DNA from: Dermatophagoides farinae
Lineage: Eukaryota; Arthropoda; Arachnida; Sarcoptiformes; Pyroglyphidae
Assembly: GCF_024713945.1 (NCBI RefSeq)
Contig: NC_134680.1
Location: 2,566,001-2,630,000, forward strand
Length of the DNA stretch: 64,000 nucleotides
Direction: 5' to 3'
In this document: piece by piece, positions 42,759 to 60,100 of the stretch
Layout of the letters: each line of letters begins with the position of its first letter
How positions within the stretch are numbered: position 1 is the first letter of the stretch
Position numbers and translations under genes: made by a program
Notes under the pieces: generated by a model
The model's input: only the letters and a program-made list of their open reading frames with translations
What the model was told of the DNA's origin: nothing
Database searches by the model: none

Positions 42759-44287
42759 ATGGTTATCAATCATTTGTTTGCAGTTCGGCGGCTTTTAATT
42801 GGTCATTCATTACGATTCGTTAGAACAATAGATAACAAACAGTGGTTGCCAGCAATTAACGTTGTTCAATTTCATATAAGATCTCAACCAAATCATCGTA
42901 ATGATCGACGTCAAAGTCAATCAACTAGAAAACGAATCAACGAAAGACAATCATTCGGGAATGGATCAAATTCTGGTGTTTATGCTGTGGCCATAGTACT
43001 CTCATCAATCCTTGCTATTTATGTTTACGAACGATGGAACAAAATAAAACGTCATTCTTTGACTAATAGCGGCCGACCTATACTCTGTAAATCAATACCT
43101 GATCATAATGACAAAGTTGGTGAATTGACCGTTGACGACAACCAACGGCAATCAGGTCAAAAGTTTAAAGCAAATTCTGCCACATTCTCGTCGATGAATG
43201 TTATAGCCGATATTGTAGAACAAGCATCACCTTCAGTAGCTTACATCGAAGCCTTTCAAAGATGTGCCAGTTCATTTGCACCAATGGCCATGATGTCTGT
43301 ATCGTCTGGTTCAGGATTCCTTGTGGCTGATGATGGTCACGATTCAGGCATCATTTTAACAAACGCTCATGTCATAGCCAATTGTCAACAAGTGGTCATT
43401 CGATTTGATGATGATCGACGGATACAAGGCCAAGTCGAATTCATCGATGAACGACTCGATTTAGCCACTGTTCGAGTGCCGTTATCCGAAGTAAGCCATC
43501 TTAAACCCATCAGATTGTTGGATGATTCGAAAAACGTTCGACCGGGCGAATGGGTGATTGCAGTTGGAGCACCGTTTACATTATCCAACACAGTAACCGT
43601 AGGGGTTGTCTCTTCCATATCACGAGCTGGACGCGATTTAGGCATTCGAGAAAGTGTCGAATATATCCAAACGGATGCATCGATTAACATCGGTAATAGT
43701 GGTGGTCCATTACTAAATTTAGATGGTGAAGCCATTGGTATCACCACTCTAAAAGTTGGCGAAGGCGTATCATTTGCAATACCGGCCAATTATGCTCGAA
43801 ATTTTCTTAGCCAATGTACATCATTACGACATGGTAACCATTCTATACATTCGAATAGACTTGATCCGCTGGCAACAAATAGACCGAAACTGTATATTGG
43901 TTTTACGATCATAACATTAACCGAACAATTGATGGAATCATATCGACGACATGGTCATAATCGTTCTGATTCTCTACCCGACGATTTACGATCTGGTGTC
44001 ATGGTTTACAGAGTTGTTCAAGGTTCACCTGCTCACCTGTAAGTGTCTTAATTAATGAATGGAAATTTTTTTAAAAATTTTCTCTCCTATTTAGGGGTGG
44101 ATTAAAAAACGGTGATATTATTGTGTCCATCAATGGACAACCAGTGCATTCTGCCGAAGAAGTATATAAAATATTGCAACAAGATGGTCATCATAATACG
44201 ATAATCGAAATGGAATTTCAAGTGAAAAGAGATCATGGGCAAGATTTAACGCTTAAAGTTAGGCCACAATTGATCATGGATCATTGA
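42759..44287 (+). CDS. HTRA2: HtrA2/Omi-type mitochondrial serine protease
   Basis: HtrA2 is a quality-control protease of the mitochondrial intermembrane space. Two exons: 42759-44038 and 44095-44287, with a 56 bp intron (GTAAGT..TATTTAG, phase 2), giving 490 residues (human 458). The N-terminus is basic and hydrophobic (VRRLLIGHSLRFVR), fitting a mitochondrial presequence. A transmembrane segment is at about residues 73-92 (VYAVAIVLSSILAIYVYERW). The trypsin-like domain has the triad His204 (ILTNAHVIANC), Asp234 (ERLDLATVRV) and Ser314 (INIGNSGGPL). A single PDZ domain is split by the intron (GVMVYRVVQGSPAHLGGLKNGD is its start). One PDZ plus a membrane anchor fits HtrA2 rather than the two-PDZ bacterial enzymes. 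I do not see a clear IAP-binding AVPS-type motif after the anchor. Stop codons of this gene and the next are 116 bp apart, tail-to-tail. Confidence 0.92.
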
Positions 44288-44403
44288 TCATTTGAAATTG
44301 TAATTTGTATTTATTATTATTTTCTTAATTATTTTGTTATTTTTGTTTTAAATATATTACAAATGTTCATCATTTACATAAATCATCAATTCTTTATACA
44401 TGA

Positions 44404-46708
44404 TTATGATAATGATAGATCCAAAAAATAATGAATCATTATAATGATCAATAGTGTAGCATAGTAGTTATCGATCATTAGCATCGATGATCCGGATGTT
44501 ATAGCCGATGTAGATACAAAATTGTTTGAACTATAAAAATCATCAACCACGATAATACGGTTACCCATATTACGATGTGTGTATGATTGATAGTAAACAA
44601 TATCCGGTACGCTTGCATTCGGTGTCCATTGTAAAATCTGTGCACTAGTAGTTGAATCACAATAGAATTGTAAACGATTTCGATATTGAATAAAATTCAA
44701 ATAACGATTCGTATCAGCTCGACGTTTATCAAAATAGCTATCGCTATTATCATACGTTTCGTTAGATGTTGTTGATGATGGTATACGCCATACACACAAA
44801 CGACCAGCCGATGTAGGACTAGGTCTACCTCGACGATCAAATTCAACACCTGCATAAACGGTGAATCGTTTTCGTTCAATTTCGGTTAATTCTGTGTAGC
44901 CACCATGTGGATCATTAGTTATGTACAATGGATTATATAATTCAGCTTGTTGTGGATTGTTTCCACCTTCCACTCTGAACGTATAGGTACGGCCACGTTT
45001 TACGTAAAGAATAGGTGCTAATAAACCATTTATATACCAAACAAGATTAGGTGATGCTTGACCGGTGGAACCATAATAACCACGAAGACCACCAGAATCA
45101 CCTAATCGTGCATAGAATGTGGTCATAGTTCGATTCAACAATCGTAATGGACCCCATGGCTTTGTGATCAACGATGAAGTTTGTGACAAAATCGGATTAG
45201 ATGATTGTTGTTGTTGCTGTTGCTGTGATTGTTCCAATAGATCGGATCGAGGTGTTGTGAAATGAAAACAATTACGTTCAGCTTTTCGGCCAAATACAAT
45301 CGATTTATCATGTTTAGGATAAAGATAATGAAATCCTGGCTGTTTCATAGTCGTTTGTGTTAGTTTTCCAACAGCCCATACAATAAACGTAGTTTTTGAT
45401 TTGTCTAAAATTCGATCTCCTTCGTCGCCAACATTTTGTAGATTACGTCGATAGGTTATCCGTGTCAGAGAATCTTGTCGTTCGAATAGATTCACTTGAT
45501 AATTATCTACACCACCCACTTTTTCATCTGGACATACACCACGATAATGGCCCAATATATTTGTACAAGGGAAAGTTCCGGTAATGTTATAATCACGTGT
45601 AAAACCTAAATGTGTTTCCATATATGCAATAGCAACATCTGAACCAATCATACGGCTTGAATTATTGGATCCAGAAATACCGAATGCCATATAATCATCT
45701 TTTTTCAATTGACCAATCAATTCGAAAGTGATCTGAGGACCAAACACTTCCCAATTAACCTGTAGTCGTTGATGAAGTTGTTCACAATTTGGTAAACGTG
45801 ATTCAATTTTGATCACCGTTGTTAGTGCCGGTGGTATATTTAATTCTGCCGGTATAATGACTGAGCCTAAATTTTCCGAAAGTTCTTGATCCCAAACTGA
45901 AATATAGTTGATATCAAATATGGTCATATTGCCGGGCAATTCAAGGATGAGTAAATCATTTCGATATGGTCCTAATGGTTCGAGATATCCAAGTTCATTC
46001 GGTATTCGTTCACCAGCCGAATTAGGTTGTGGTCCTTGGCCTACCCAGAAATAAGCTTGTTTCCGATATCCATCATATGTGAAAGATGGTATCCGTATAG
46101 TTTTAGCATCCACAATAACTAAAGGTTCGGATTCGATTCCATTGGATAGTTGTGAGAATTCAGCTATCGTTTGTGGTGCAGGCGGTAAGAATCCTTCCGG
46201 TATGAAAATATCAGCAAAATTTTTCTGTGAACGAATATCCCATATGGCAAACCAACGTATCGTATGTATGGTTTTATCATCAGGTAATCGTATCCTTATG
46301 CTACGATTAATATATTGACGTAATTTATTCGTTCTACCAGTTTCATCGGGTACAATAAAACCAACATTACTAGGCAATACAGTAGCACCAACCCAGAAAT
46401 AAGCATCTGTAAACCAAAAAATAAAAAATTAATCAATCAATCTGTTTATAAACATTAATGTTAAATGACTGACCGGAAGCAAGACCATCGTAGAAAAAAT
46501 CTTTAATAAGTATGGTTCGTTCATCGATAGCATAAAGTTCGCCCGATACTTGATGAGCGTATGAATTAAGTTTTCCAATGTGAGCACCTTTATATTCCAG
46601 ATGATTATTGGACATTTGACCATGTACAATGGATAACAACATCACATTGACCGAAACAAGCCATATCAATCGGATGGAAACATTCATACTTGTCGTTGTT
46701 ATTTTCAC
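44404..46708 (-). CDS. Skeletor/Knickkopf-family protein (DM13-DM13-DOMON)
   Basis: Knickkopf and Skeletor-type proteins are extracellular, and in insects Knickkopf organises and protects cuticular chitin. Two exons: 46708-46474 and 46406-44404, 67 bp intron (phase 1), 745 residues. A signal peptide (IRLIWLVSVNVMLLSIVHG) leads the protein. DM13 domain 1 starts at GAHIGKLNSYAHQVSGELY and ends near FAIWDIRSQKNFADIFIP. DM13 domain 2 spans about FSQLSNGIESEPLVI to YISVWDQELSENLGSVIIP. The DOMON domain covers LQVNWEVFGPQITFELIG to FIVWAVGKL. A cupredoxin-like C-terminal region follows (WYINGLLAPILYVKRGRTY, YNPLYITNDPHGGY). The extreme C-terminus is hydrophobic (YATLLIIIMIHYFL), fitting a GPI-anchor signal as in Knickkopf. 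Assignment between the Skeletor and Knickkopf branches is left open. Confidence 0.85.
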
Positions 46709-47236
46709 AGATCGACTGGATAATATTCTGTTGAATATATGAATTCAATTTATTTGTGGATGAAATCATCCACCATTCATAATGATTTGATTCAATTGGT
46801 TCGCTATAAAAACACAACGATAATATTACGTTGATTATGTCATCATCACAATGGCCTAAGCTGTGTTCTTTGAAAAAAGTCATCAAGTTGTTAGCTCAAA
46901 ACTACGCAAACACACACACATCATTTGATAGTGGTGGTGTTGACCTAGTTGCATCATCTTTGAAGTCACACAAATACTGTTAGAACTTGTTTAGCTGCTT
47001 CTCATTTTTTTTCTTCGACTTTCTTATATATTAACTTTAAATTCTCAACTCAACAGAAAGAAATTATTCGAAAAAATAGACAATCTAGAATAGGTGTGTT
47101 TCTAATGTGTAAACATTTTTTTTATTTATTTATAAAAGATTAATAATTAATAATTATCAGTTTGTGTAATGGAAACTGTTTATGAAATTATTGATAATAA
47201 AGATTCTTTGGTCGAAATAATCGATTCGTCATTACT
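46709..47236. other. Spacer between cuticle-protein gene and helicase gene
   Basis: 528 bp holding the promoter of the DM13/DOMON gene and the 3' end of the helicase gene. There is a short CA run near 46910-46919. No further coding signal was seen. Confidence 0.55.
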
Positions 47237-47241
47237 TTATT
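47236..47241 (-). promoter_or_regulatory. AATAAA polyadenylation signal overlapping the helicase stop codon
   Basis: Read on the minus strand, GAAATAAAG includes the TAA stop of the putative micro-exon and an AATAAA hexamer. The 3'UTR would be very short. Confidence 0.4.
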
Positions 47242-50037
47242 TCAGGAGAAGCTGTTGAAAATATATTTTTTTTTTTGTAAAAAAATTAATTGTAAATGAA
47301 AACAAAATAATCATACCTTCAATTCCGTATTGCGAGTATTCGAAACAACATTAAATAATCGTTTACGATTGTTAGCATCCGAAAGTAGATCTTTCCATCT
47401 AGGATTATTTTTAAATGATTCGTTATGTAAACATATAAATAATGATGATCGGGCTCGGGTTAATGCCACATTCATTCGTTGTTGATCACGAACAAAACCA
47501 ATCGATCCTTTTTGATGATTCGTATTGTAGGCCCGAACACATGATAGAATAATGATATCACATTCTCGTCCTTGGAAGGCATCCACCGTTTCAATCTGGA
47601 TATGTTCCAGCCATTTATCTGGAATTTTATTTTTCAATCCCTCTTTTATGGCCCTTTTTTGTTCACGATAGTATGTAATCACACCAATAGATATAGCAGG
47701 ACGATTTTCTGAATTATTATTGTTGCAATCGATTTTATTCAATATTTCTATCAATAGTTTGCATATAAATTTAACTTCGAAAGCATTTAATTTTGATTGG
47801 TTCGAAGATGATTCTTTTGAATCGGTAATGTTGAACACAAAATACGGATGAAAATTTATATGGGGATTATAGCCACTATTAGTTGCCGTTAGTAATGTTG
47901 ATTCATAGAAATGTTTGGAAGGAAAGCTACAAATTTCTTTATGCATACGAAATTGTTTCGTAAGACGCATAATTAATGGTGCATGTTCATCCGAATTTGA
48001 TTGTTGTAAATGTAGATAAAACCGTTCCAAAAATGATCGGCCATAACCGGCACGATGAGCACAACGAGATATAACAGTAGCGGGTAATTGTAATGGATCT
48101 CCAATCATAATAACTTTAGTTATGGATTCATAAAGGAAAGGCATCAAAAATTCAGGTTCACTACATTGAGATGCTTCATCGATAATCAAACAACGGATGG
48201 CCATTTTTGAATAATTAAATGATGTGGAATGTGATCGGAACATATTCAATGATGAATGTTGGCTACTAGCCAATGTGGTTAAAATTATATCTGCATCACA
48301 TATGAGACGATCACGTACGTTGGTTCGTTTCTCAAATTTTGGGAATTTTTTATCTTTTTCATTATTATCCGTATTTTTCAGACTGTTCAGATAGTCGGTT
48401 TGAATCTTTTCAAAATTATAATTTGTTAATGACTCAATTTCGTATGGTAACATATCTGTATGAATATCTCGAGGTTGTCCAATGCGTACCATTCGAAGTG
48501 GACGGCCATTCGGAAGAAATGTATCTTTTTCTTCTAATAAACGTAATCCGATTGCATCGATAGCACCATTACTTGGTGCACATATCATTATACGTAATGG
48601 ATATTTCGGTGTTGTATTTTTGTCCATAAGATTAGATAGAATATTTTTGACAATACCTAATAATGTATGCGTTTTACCAGTACCGGGTGGACCTTGTATC
48701 ATAAGCATACGAAATTTTATATGTGGTAACATCATCATCTTCAATGATGCCATAATAATATTCTGTTGTTGGACAGTATATCGATGCGTATCGCATAATT
48801 GAAATGATTTCACATGTAATTCATTTAAACTTGTTTGAAAGCAACATAATTCTGTATTAAGTTCGATTAATGATTTAAACAAATTGGCTCGATGTGATTC
48901 CAGATAGGTGAGCGTTTCGAAAAGCCGTAAAGAAGGCCGTAAATAGAACAATGGTTTGATAAGCCATTGATCGTCTTCCAGTGATAATTTGGTTGATTTA
49001 TCATTATTTTTATTGTTATTATATCTCATAATTTCATATCTAAGCCATTGGCCATCATTTCGATATTCAATTTCCACATCATTAATGAATCCCACGTAAG
49101 ATTCATTTTGTTTGGCATTATTATCACCCATTTTCGATCCAATGATAACAATATAATTGAGGAAATGATGTTGCTCGAAAACTAGATCAAGTGTACGTTT
49201 ACATTTGAATATTTCATGTACAAAACTATAGGAAAAATTTTCATCGTCCTCATCAATTTGATTCTTACAGACCATTGTTAATAAGAATTCTGATTGAGAT
49301 TTCTGTTCAGGTTTCGGTTGAAAAACTGCTTGCATGATTTGAGCAAATGTATTTATAGTGATTAAAGCCAAATTGTCCATTTTATAACGTGAGATTGAAC
49401 CATAACGCAATTTCATACCGTTTTTGAGTAATGTTTCTAATTTGAATGGTAATTTAGTAATTTCATACGATTTTTTTATATTATCAATGTAGCGTTCTTC
49501 TAACGAATTGAAATCAACAATTTGATGTTTATTTTCCATGTTAAAAAGGCTTGGGTTGATCGATAAAAAAGGAAATAGAAAAAGATTTTTATCATAATGA
49601 GATATGAAATTATTTTGTTGAATTGGACCCAAAACAGGCCGTTCAGGTGTATATGGTGTAGGCGAGAATGCTCTACCAATTATGAAATGTGATTGTTTCG
49701 TTTGCTGATCTGATTGATTCGCAATGGATTCTTGCTGTTTCAAATTATTTGAACGAAATTTCTTCCTTTTTTCGATATTGTTTCTCACAAATTCGATGCC
49801 AGTATCGCTTGTACGTTTAACACGTTTAGTTTGATGGCAATCATTACCTTTTGATGATGTAAGTTGTTTCAATAATGGCCTTGGACTTGGCGGTATATCA
49901 TATTTCGAATCTAATGGTTTATCATCATTTTTTTCTTTTAGATGATCTTTTAGACAATCATTTATCTTCTTATTAGGTGGTATCATTTTTTTCAACGTCT
50001 TAGTATTAGCACGAGGAGATTTTCGTTGATTGTCCAT
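47237..50037 (-). CDS. Sen1/senataxin-type superfamily 1B helicase
   Basis: Sen1/senataxin helicases unwind R-loops and help terminate transcription. The main exon is 50037-47317 (907 codons). A good donor (GAAG|GTATGA) and acceptor (TTTTCAACAG) suggest a 65 bp intron and a tiny last exon 47251-47237 coding LLLK plus stop; without splicing the protein ends two codons later. Helicase motifs in order: Q-type QQNIIM, motif I GPPGTGKTHTLLG at about residues 449-461, CAPSNGAIDAIGLRLL, motif II LIIDEASQCSEPEFL, motif III GDPLQLPATVIS, LTKQFRMHKEIC, motif V TVDAFQGRECDIIILSCVR, and motif VI RMNVALTRARSSLFI. The spacing and SQCSEPE match the Sen1 group. The N-terminus is only ~430 residues and basic, with no long armadillo-like domain as in senataxin (about 2,680 aa in human). 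Confidence 0.85.
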
Positions 50038-51329
50038 TTTATGTTTATTGGTTAGATTGCATCATTTTAGGACTAGATGAATAATTACAATGATCATTAA
50101 TTAAATTCAAATCGGAAAAAATAATCGGATATTGTGACCGTTCTTTGTAAATATTATTCGGCTTTATAATGGTCGATAATAATTTATCGGTCATGATTCA
50201 AAAATTTGATTCGGTTTATAAACAAACAAAAAAGTTGACAACCGTTTTTCGAAAAAAAAAAAAAAATACGAAAACACATTTGATCGAATCGAATGTCAGT
50301 TTGCATTCTATATTTCTGCTGCTTTTATTATCACACATTGAAAACTTGTTGCGCGCTTTTATTTTGCCTCTTCCACTCTCAAAAAAAAGAAGCACACACA
50401 TGTTTATTTTAATGTGCTGCTAGATTTTAGCCAGCCACCACCATTCATGATCATATCCAATGATTGGTTGCAGTATTTTTTTGTGTTGTTTGAACTAATA
50501 GATCGAAAAAAAAATGTGAAATGAAACGGAAAATTCACTTGAATTCACAATTCGATTATTCACCATAGTGATTCTAATGTACTTGTGATAATATGATGAT
50601 TGATGAATGTTTTCAATGAATTTCTTTTGCAATCATTTTCAATCAAATATAAGCTTTTTTTCATGAAAAAATGCATTTTTGGTGATATAATAGTTGTGAA
50701 TGTGTATAATTACTATAGTAATTTTGTTTATTTTATTTTAATTTAATTTAATTAACACTATGTAGAAAAAAAATAACAAAAACTAAAAAAAAATTGGCTA
50801 TTTTATGCAATAAACAAAACAAAAAAACTATTAGTTTATCGGTTTTTGGCCCCGTCCTTGCGTGCGTCGTCATTCAGCTTCCTCTTCACCTCCCTCCATC
50901 ATCATCATCATTGATTTATTCACGATTTTTTTTTGATGATTATATTGATTTAATTCGAATAATAAAAAAATAATTTACCACCGAGTGGATGGATATAGAT
51001 ACTGTGCTGGCTAAAGATGTTCGGGTACAGTTTTTAATGCTTCCAATGGATCACGATTTAGTAGACAATTCTGCAAAGAGGAGGTAGAGAGGAGTAGTAG
51101 TGATATTGCCAATTAGATATTAGTGATGTGATTAGATCAATTTATATGTGGCCATCATCAGGTATTATATAACACACACATGTAGAATAATAAAGGACAC
51201 AGGGACAGATATCAATCAATTGAAAAGAGAAAAAAAAATGAAAAGAAAAGAAAGACCAGATTGTTGTGTGTGTGTGTGTGTATGAGTACAACACATAGTA
51301 AGACATAAGCAAATTCTTCAAAGAAAAAA
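50038..51329. other. Spacer: helicase promoter and PFKFB 3'UTR
   Basis: 1.3 kb between minus-strand genes. It has a locally G+C-richer stretch near 50848-50900, a (TG)8 tract at 51265-51280 and ATC runs. I saw no coding exon. Confidence 0.55.
51265..51280. repeat. (TG)8 microsatellite
   Basis: Uninterrupted TG run just downstream of the most distal PFKFB exon. Confidence 0.95.
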
Positions 51330-55717
<4,388 letters not shown>

Positions 55718-55813
55718 GATTTTTCGATTAAAACGCACAATTTTTTTTTCAATCAACCAAAATAAAATTCATTCAAATTTAAATTGATTTAAATACGACA
55801 CCCGACGTTTGGT

Positions 55814-56436
55814 CTGAAAATGAATAAACAGATAATCGAATGATTAGTACATGATTATATTGATAAGTATGATAAAAGTATAGTTAGTTAATTAATTATC
55901 AATGACAATTCAATTTATTAATGATTGCGGTCTATTTGATCTTTATAATATTTAATGTCATCGCAAATCATTGATTGATGATTGCTGTGTGATTGTTTTT
56001 CAACTTTTGTTGTTGTTGTTGTTTTCGTTATAATGATTCCACATTAATCAAAAAAAAAAAAAAAAAAAAAAAAAAAGATTCGTACATTCTCATATATCTT
56101 AAGTCTGGATTATAATTGTAAGCAAATACATATAGATATAGATAAATCACCCCTTTGTTTATATGTTGATATGGATTTATAAGATGAAAAAAAAAATATT
56201 CACTGTTTATAATTGATCGATAAATGTTGAATGTTAAATTTAAAAAAAAATACAAGAATATGATGGATTATTGAATAAATTGAATTCGATCATATGGTGT
56301 GTGTGTGTCCCATAGACAAACAAACAACCTTGAACATGTTCATGTTCATGTGAATCTAAATAGAATCACACAAACATCACACGCCATCTGTTGATTCAAT
56401 AACTGAAATTATTTTTTTATTAAAAAAAATTTTTTT
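55814..56436. other. Spacer upstream of PFKFB with a long poly-A tract
   Basis: About 620 bp between PFKFB and the TMED gene, both on the minus strand. It has an A run of 27 at 56050-56076 and a GTT run near 56009-56023. No gene was seen. PFKFB promoter or 5'UTR sequence is expected here. Confidence 0.55.
56050..56076. repeat. Poly-A tract, 27 bases
   Basis: Uninterrupted A run. There is no repeat body next to it that would mark it as a retroposed tail. Confidence 0.9.
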
Positions 56437-57102
56437 TTACAAATATCTTTTGGTTTCAAAAAAATGTTTAAGATAATAAACTTCACCGATAAAAATCATA
56501 ACAATAATAGCCGTCTCAAATGCACTCCACATCATAAGCATATGATTTGTTTGTTCATTAAGTTCATGATGAACAATCATTGAATAACGTTGAATTTCAG
56601 CCTCATATTTAACCATTAATAGTTGTTGATTTAATCCATTAAGCATCCGTTTTTTATCAATATCATCATAATCATCATTATTCGTATTGTTTCTTAGTAA
56701 TGAATGATTGAATGAAATGACCACCTCGAAACGAATCATTTTAGTCGAATGTGATACGGTTGCACCATTATTATCGAAACAATATTCATAGGTTCCAGGT
56801 TCATTAATGGCAATCATCAATCTATCACTTGATGTACCTAACGATTTATATAGGCTTGTATCGATACGAGTATTTTTAAGATAAAAATTAATATCTGTAA
56901 AACCGCCGGCAATCACATCGAATATTATTGATAATTTAGCTATGCTAACATTGCTTTGCGTATTCTTGCCACGTTCAATGTGTTCATGAAAACATTGTTG
57001 CTCATGAAGATCAAGTGTTATCGTTGCCATATTGGCCACATCCATAATGATTATGATGATAACCATCAAGATAAAACAACATTGAATTGTTGACTTCATC
57101 AT
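56437..57102 (-). CDS. p24/TMED family cargo receptor (TMED2-like)
   Basis: p24 proteins cycle between ER and Golgi in COPI/COPII vesicles and help export cargo such as GPI-anchored proteins. It is a single exon of 221 residues. A signal peptide (CFILMVIIIIIMDVANMA) is followed by the GOLD domain: EQQCFHEHIERG, IFDVIAGGFTDINFYL and GTYEYCFDN, with the conserved Cys pair. A coiled region (LNQQLLMVKYEAEIQRYSMI) leads to one membrane span (WSAFETAIIVMIFIGEVYYL) and a short tail, KHFFETKRYL. The tail has the FF motif for COPII and a dibasic KR at -4/-3 for COPI. The GGF-DI block and the tail look closest to the beta subfamily (TMED2), but divergence is large. An Asn/Asp-rich insert (NNTNNDDYDDID) sits between the GOLD domain and the coil. 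Confidence 0.85.
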   Translation of the reverse strand: MMKSTIQCCFILMVIIIIIMDVANMATITLDLHEQQCFHEHIERGKNTQSNVSIAKLSIIFDVIAGGFTDINFYLKNTRIDTSLYKSLGTSSDRLMIAINEPGTYEYCFDNNGATVSHSTKMIRFEVVISFNHSLLRNNTNNDDYDDIDKKRMLNGLNQQLLMVKYEAEIQRYSMIVHHELNEQTNHMLMMWSAFETAIIVMIFIGEVYYLKHFFETKRYL

Positions 57103-60100
57103 CTTATATAATATAAGAATATATTATTATAAATACAGCTATGATGATGACAAATTTCACTAAATGCATTGGAAAACCATCATCAAAAATTACATATCAT
57201 ACCAAATATAATAATTCGAAAATCGAATGAATGAAAAAAAAACGAAATAAGAATCGAATTAGAATGAGCTATCGATAGATGACAGCACATGGAATCTGCT
57301 TTAAAAAAAAATAAAATAACCGAACATTGTTCATCAAGAAATTGTTTTTTTTTCGTTTTGTTTTGTTCATTGTGTTATGTGTTAATCAAAACATTTCAAA
57401 AAGTCAAATTATTTTTTCATCTAAAACCAAAAACTAGATTCTGGAGATATTGAATGTCTTTTTTTTGTGATTTTTGTTACAATTTTGAATGACAACAGTA
57501 ACAACAACAAAATGATTATTCTTAGCATTGACAAACATTATATTGTTGTTGTAGTCGTCGTCGTCGTCGTTGTCGCTATTGCTTGGATGTCCAATTAGTG
57601 AAACATAGACAAAAAAAAATCCAGAATAAAAAGAAAAAAAATGTTAAAGTACATCGGTGATAACCAATCTCTACGACATGTTGTTGTTAATCACTATGAT
57701 TTTGACTGCTTCAAATCCGTTCGATTTACTTTACACGAATGATGATTATGATGATGGCCTATCAAATCATTCGAATTCTAATCTAGAAAGAACAAAATGA
57801 TTTTTGAATTCTGGTACTCATTTTTTTCCTATACGGAATTTGTTTTATTATGAAACACAAATGAAATATAATCATATAGCTGTTTAAATTCAAAAATCAA
57901 CCTATTCAATTCAAACAGTTGTTGCTTTGATTGTTGTTGTTCGGTAAATCCCTTTTTTATATATTCATCAACAAATTCAGGTCCCGAAAAATGAGGAGAA
58001 TTTTTTTTCTTTTGTTTGTTCATCACACAAATCCTGCCACAATGATGAATGATTCAAAAGAAAAAAAATTTATACGAAAAGAAAATCCTCGATCAAAGAC
58101 CTCGACATTGAAATTTTCATTACAATTTCTTGTTTTACATCATGCAGGTGGTGATTAAACCGATGATGATGATGATGATGATGTTGATATACGAATCAAA
58201 TCAAAATTTCAAGTGTGAGAAAGTTTTTTCTTTTCTTTTCATTTTCAATTTCGTAACAAAATATTCGGATATACAAATACAAACACACAAAAGATGAATA
58301 AATGATTCGGAGAATAACAAAATATAAATCCCGAGAAAGAAAAGAAAAAAAAAATCATTTTGTTCATATTGTTCCGTTAGCCTTGAAAATTTGCCTTTTG
58401 AAATTAATGAAAAATGGTGGTTGATGTTCAAAGACCTAAAACGAAAACCTTCAAGGTCAAGATGTTCATTGGCCATTGTCGTTGGTATTGGCCGTGTGTG
58501 TATTTTACATCATACTTTATACATAATGTATAGACAAAGTTTTTTTTATAATAATTTTCCCACACACACACACATTAAGAATGTTGTTGATTTTTGTTGG
58601 ACAAATAAATGTTCCAAAACAAAAAAAGGAAAAGGTAGCTCACCACGGTCAAGGTAAATGAAATCATCATCAATTGATATTGAAATCTGAAAGCAAAGAA
58701 AAGAAAATTTCTTTTTTTTGTTATTGTTGTTCCCATGAATTGATGCCTAAAGTCTCGGGTAAATTTGTTCGGTTATTGCATAATCGAATGTATGGGGCGG
58801 TGATCAAATGGTATTAAGATAGCATAGCTATAGGTAGAAAGGTAGGCAGGTACACACCACAACGCGTCAATGGAAGTGAAAAATACCGTATTTCAATTTT
58901 TTGTTCCATAAACTTGCACTCACATACATCGACGGGTCATTTATGTTTTTGTTATCAAACCCGACGGTTTTTTCTTCAATTTTGATCTTTATTTGTTTTT
59001 TCGTTAATTTTTCGTTTTTTTTGTTGCCAACATTTGAACATCAACAACCTGTGTTTGTGTGTGTGTGTGTATGTGTTTATGCAACTCTATGAATTTTATT
59101 TTTGTCCCTAGTTTCATTACATTATTTATAACAAAAATCGATCATATGAATCATTGAATATATTGTTGGAATAGTCCACTTGATCTACATATGAAAACAA
59201 CAGCCTCAAACGGTCAGAAAAAAAACGGAATTCGGAATTTCATTCTGTTCAGTCAAACAGCAGCAGCAGCCGCAGTCTGATTGGTAAATATTCGGACAAA
59301 AAAAAGTTTTTTTTTGTTGCTGTCGTTGTTGTTTTCCTTACTTTGTTAACTTCTGAGAAATGAAAGAAAAACGAATCCCTAATATGTTGAATATAATAAA
59401 TAAACGGAGAAAAAAATATGGTGACAAAAGTTTATTCAGATTCACGATATTTTTTTATGTTTTTGTTTTCATCGTCATTCATCTGATTTGTCACATTCAC
59501 ATATTCATTTCTGAATCCATTTCTGTCATAATCATTACACTCAAATGACAAATAGAAAAAAAATATTCAACTTCAATTACATTGTTGAAGAATTTTGTAT
59601 TGAATGACAATAATCTATTCCAATCATTCATTTATTATAATAAACGGTGGTTTGTTTTTTCCACACACATACAGTTGTATGGCTAGCTAGCTTGTTAGCT
59701 TTGTTTATCATTTTTGGTCCAGTCCTATTCAAAAAAAAAAAAAACGAAAACGAATCAAGTCCAGTTCCGGAATACAGTAGACAAACCAAAAGTTGTGTGT
59801 ATTTGCACAAAATTGGATGCGGCCAAACAGTGGACAAAATTAAAATGCTTGAATCAAAAGGAAGCAGTATTGAAACATATATGATGTGACTATATATACG
59901 ATACAACCAGAATCAGATTCATGATGTGCGTGTGTGTGTGTGTGTGCTATTCAGTTTCTGGTTTTTTTTCTGTGAGTGTGTTGATGCGGTTATCATGTGT
60001 ATAGGAAAATGAAACATCAATGATGTATATGATGATGTGAGGTGGGGAGATTGGTTAGAGAATTATAAGAAGGTGGAAGTGGCCAGTTGAATGAATTGGG

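Noticed and set aside
56050-56076. Poly-A tract as the tail of a retroposed element
   Set aside because: No element body, target-site duplication or reverse-transcriptase sequence is adjacent; poly-A/T runs are common throughout the window.
59241-59290. Initiator-like TTCAGTC followed by CAG repeats as a promoter of a hidden gene
   Set aside because: No coding exon, splice pattern or polyadenylation context follows on that strand; short initiator matches are frequent.
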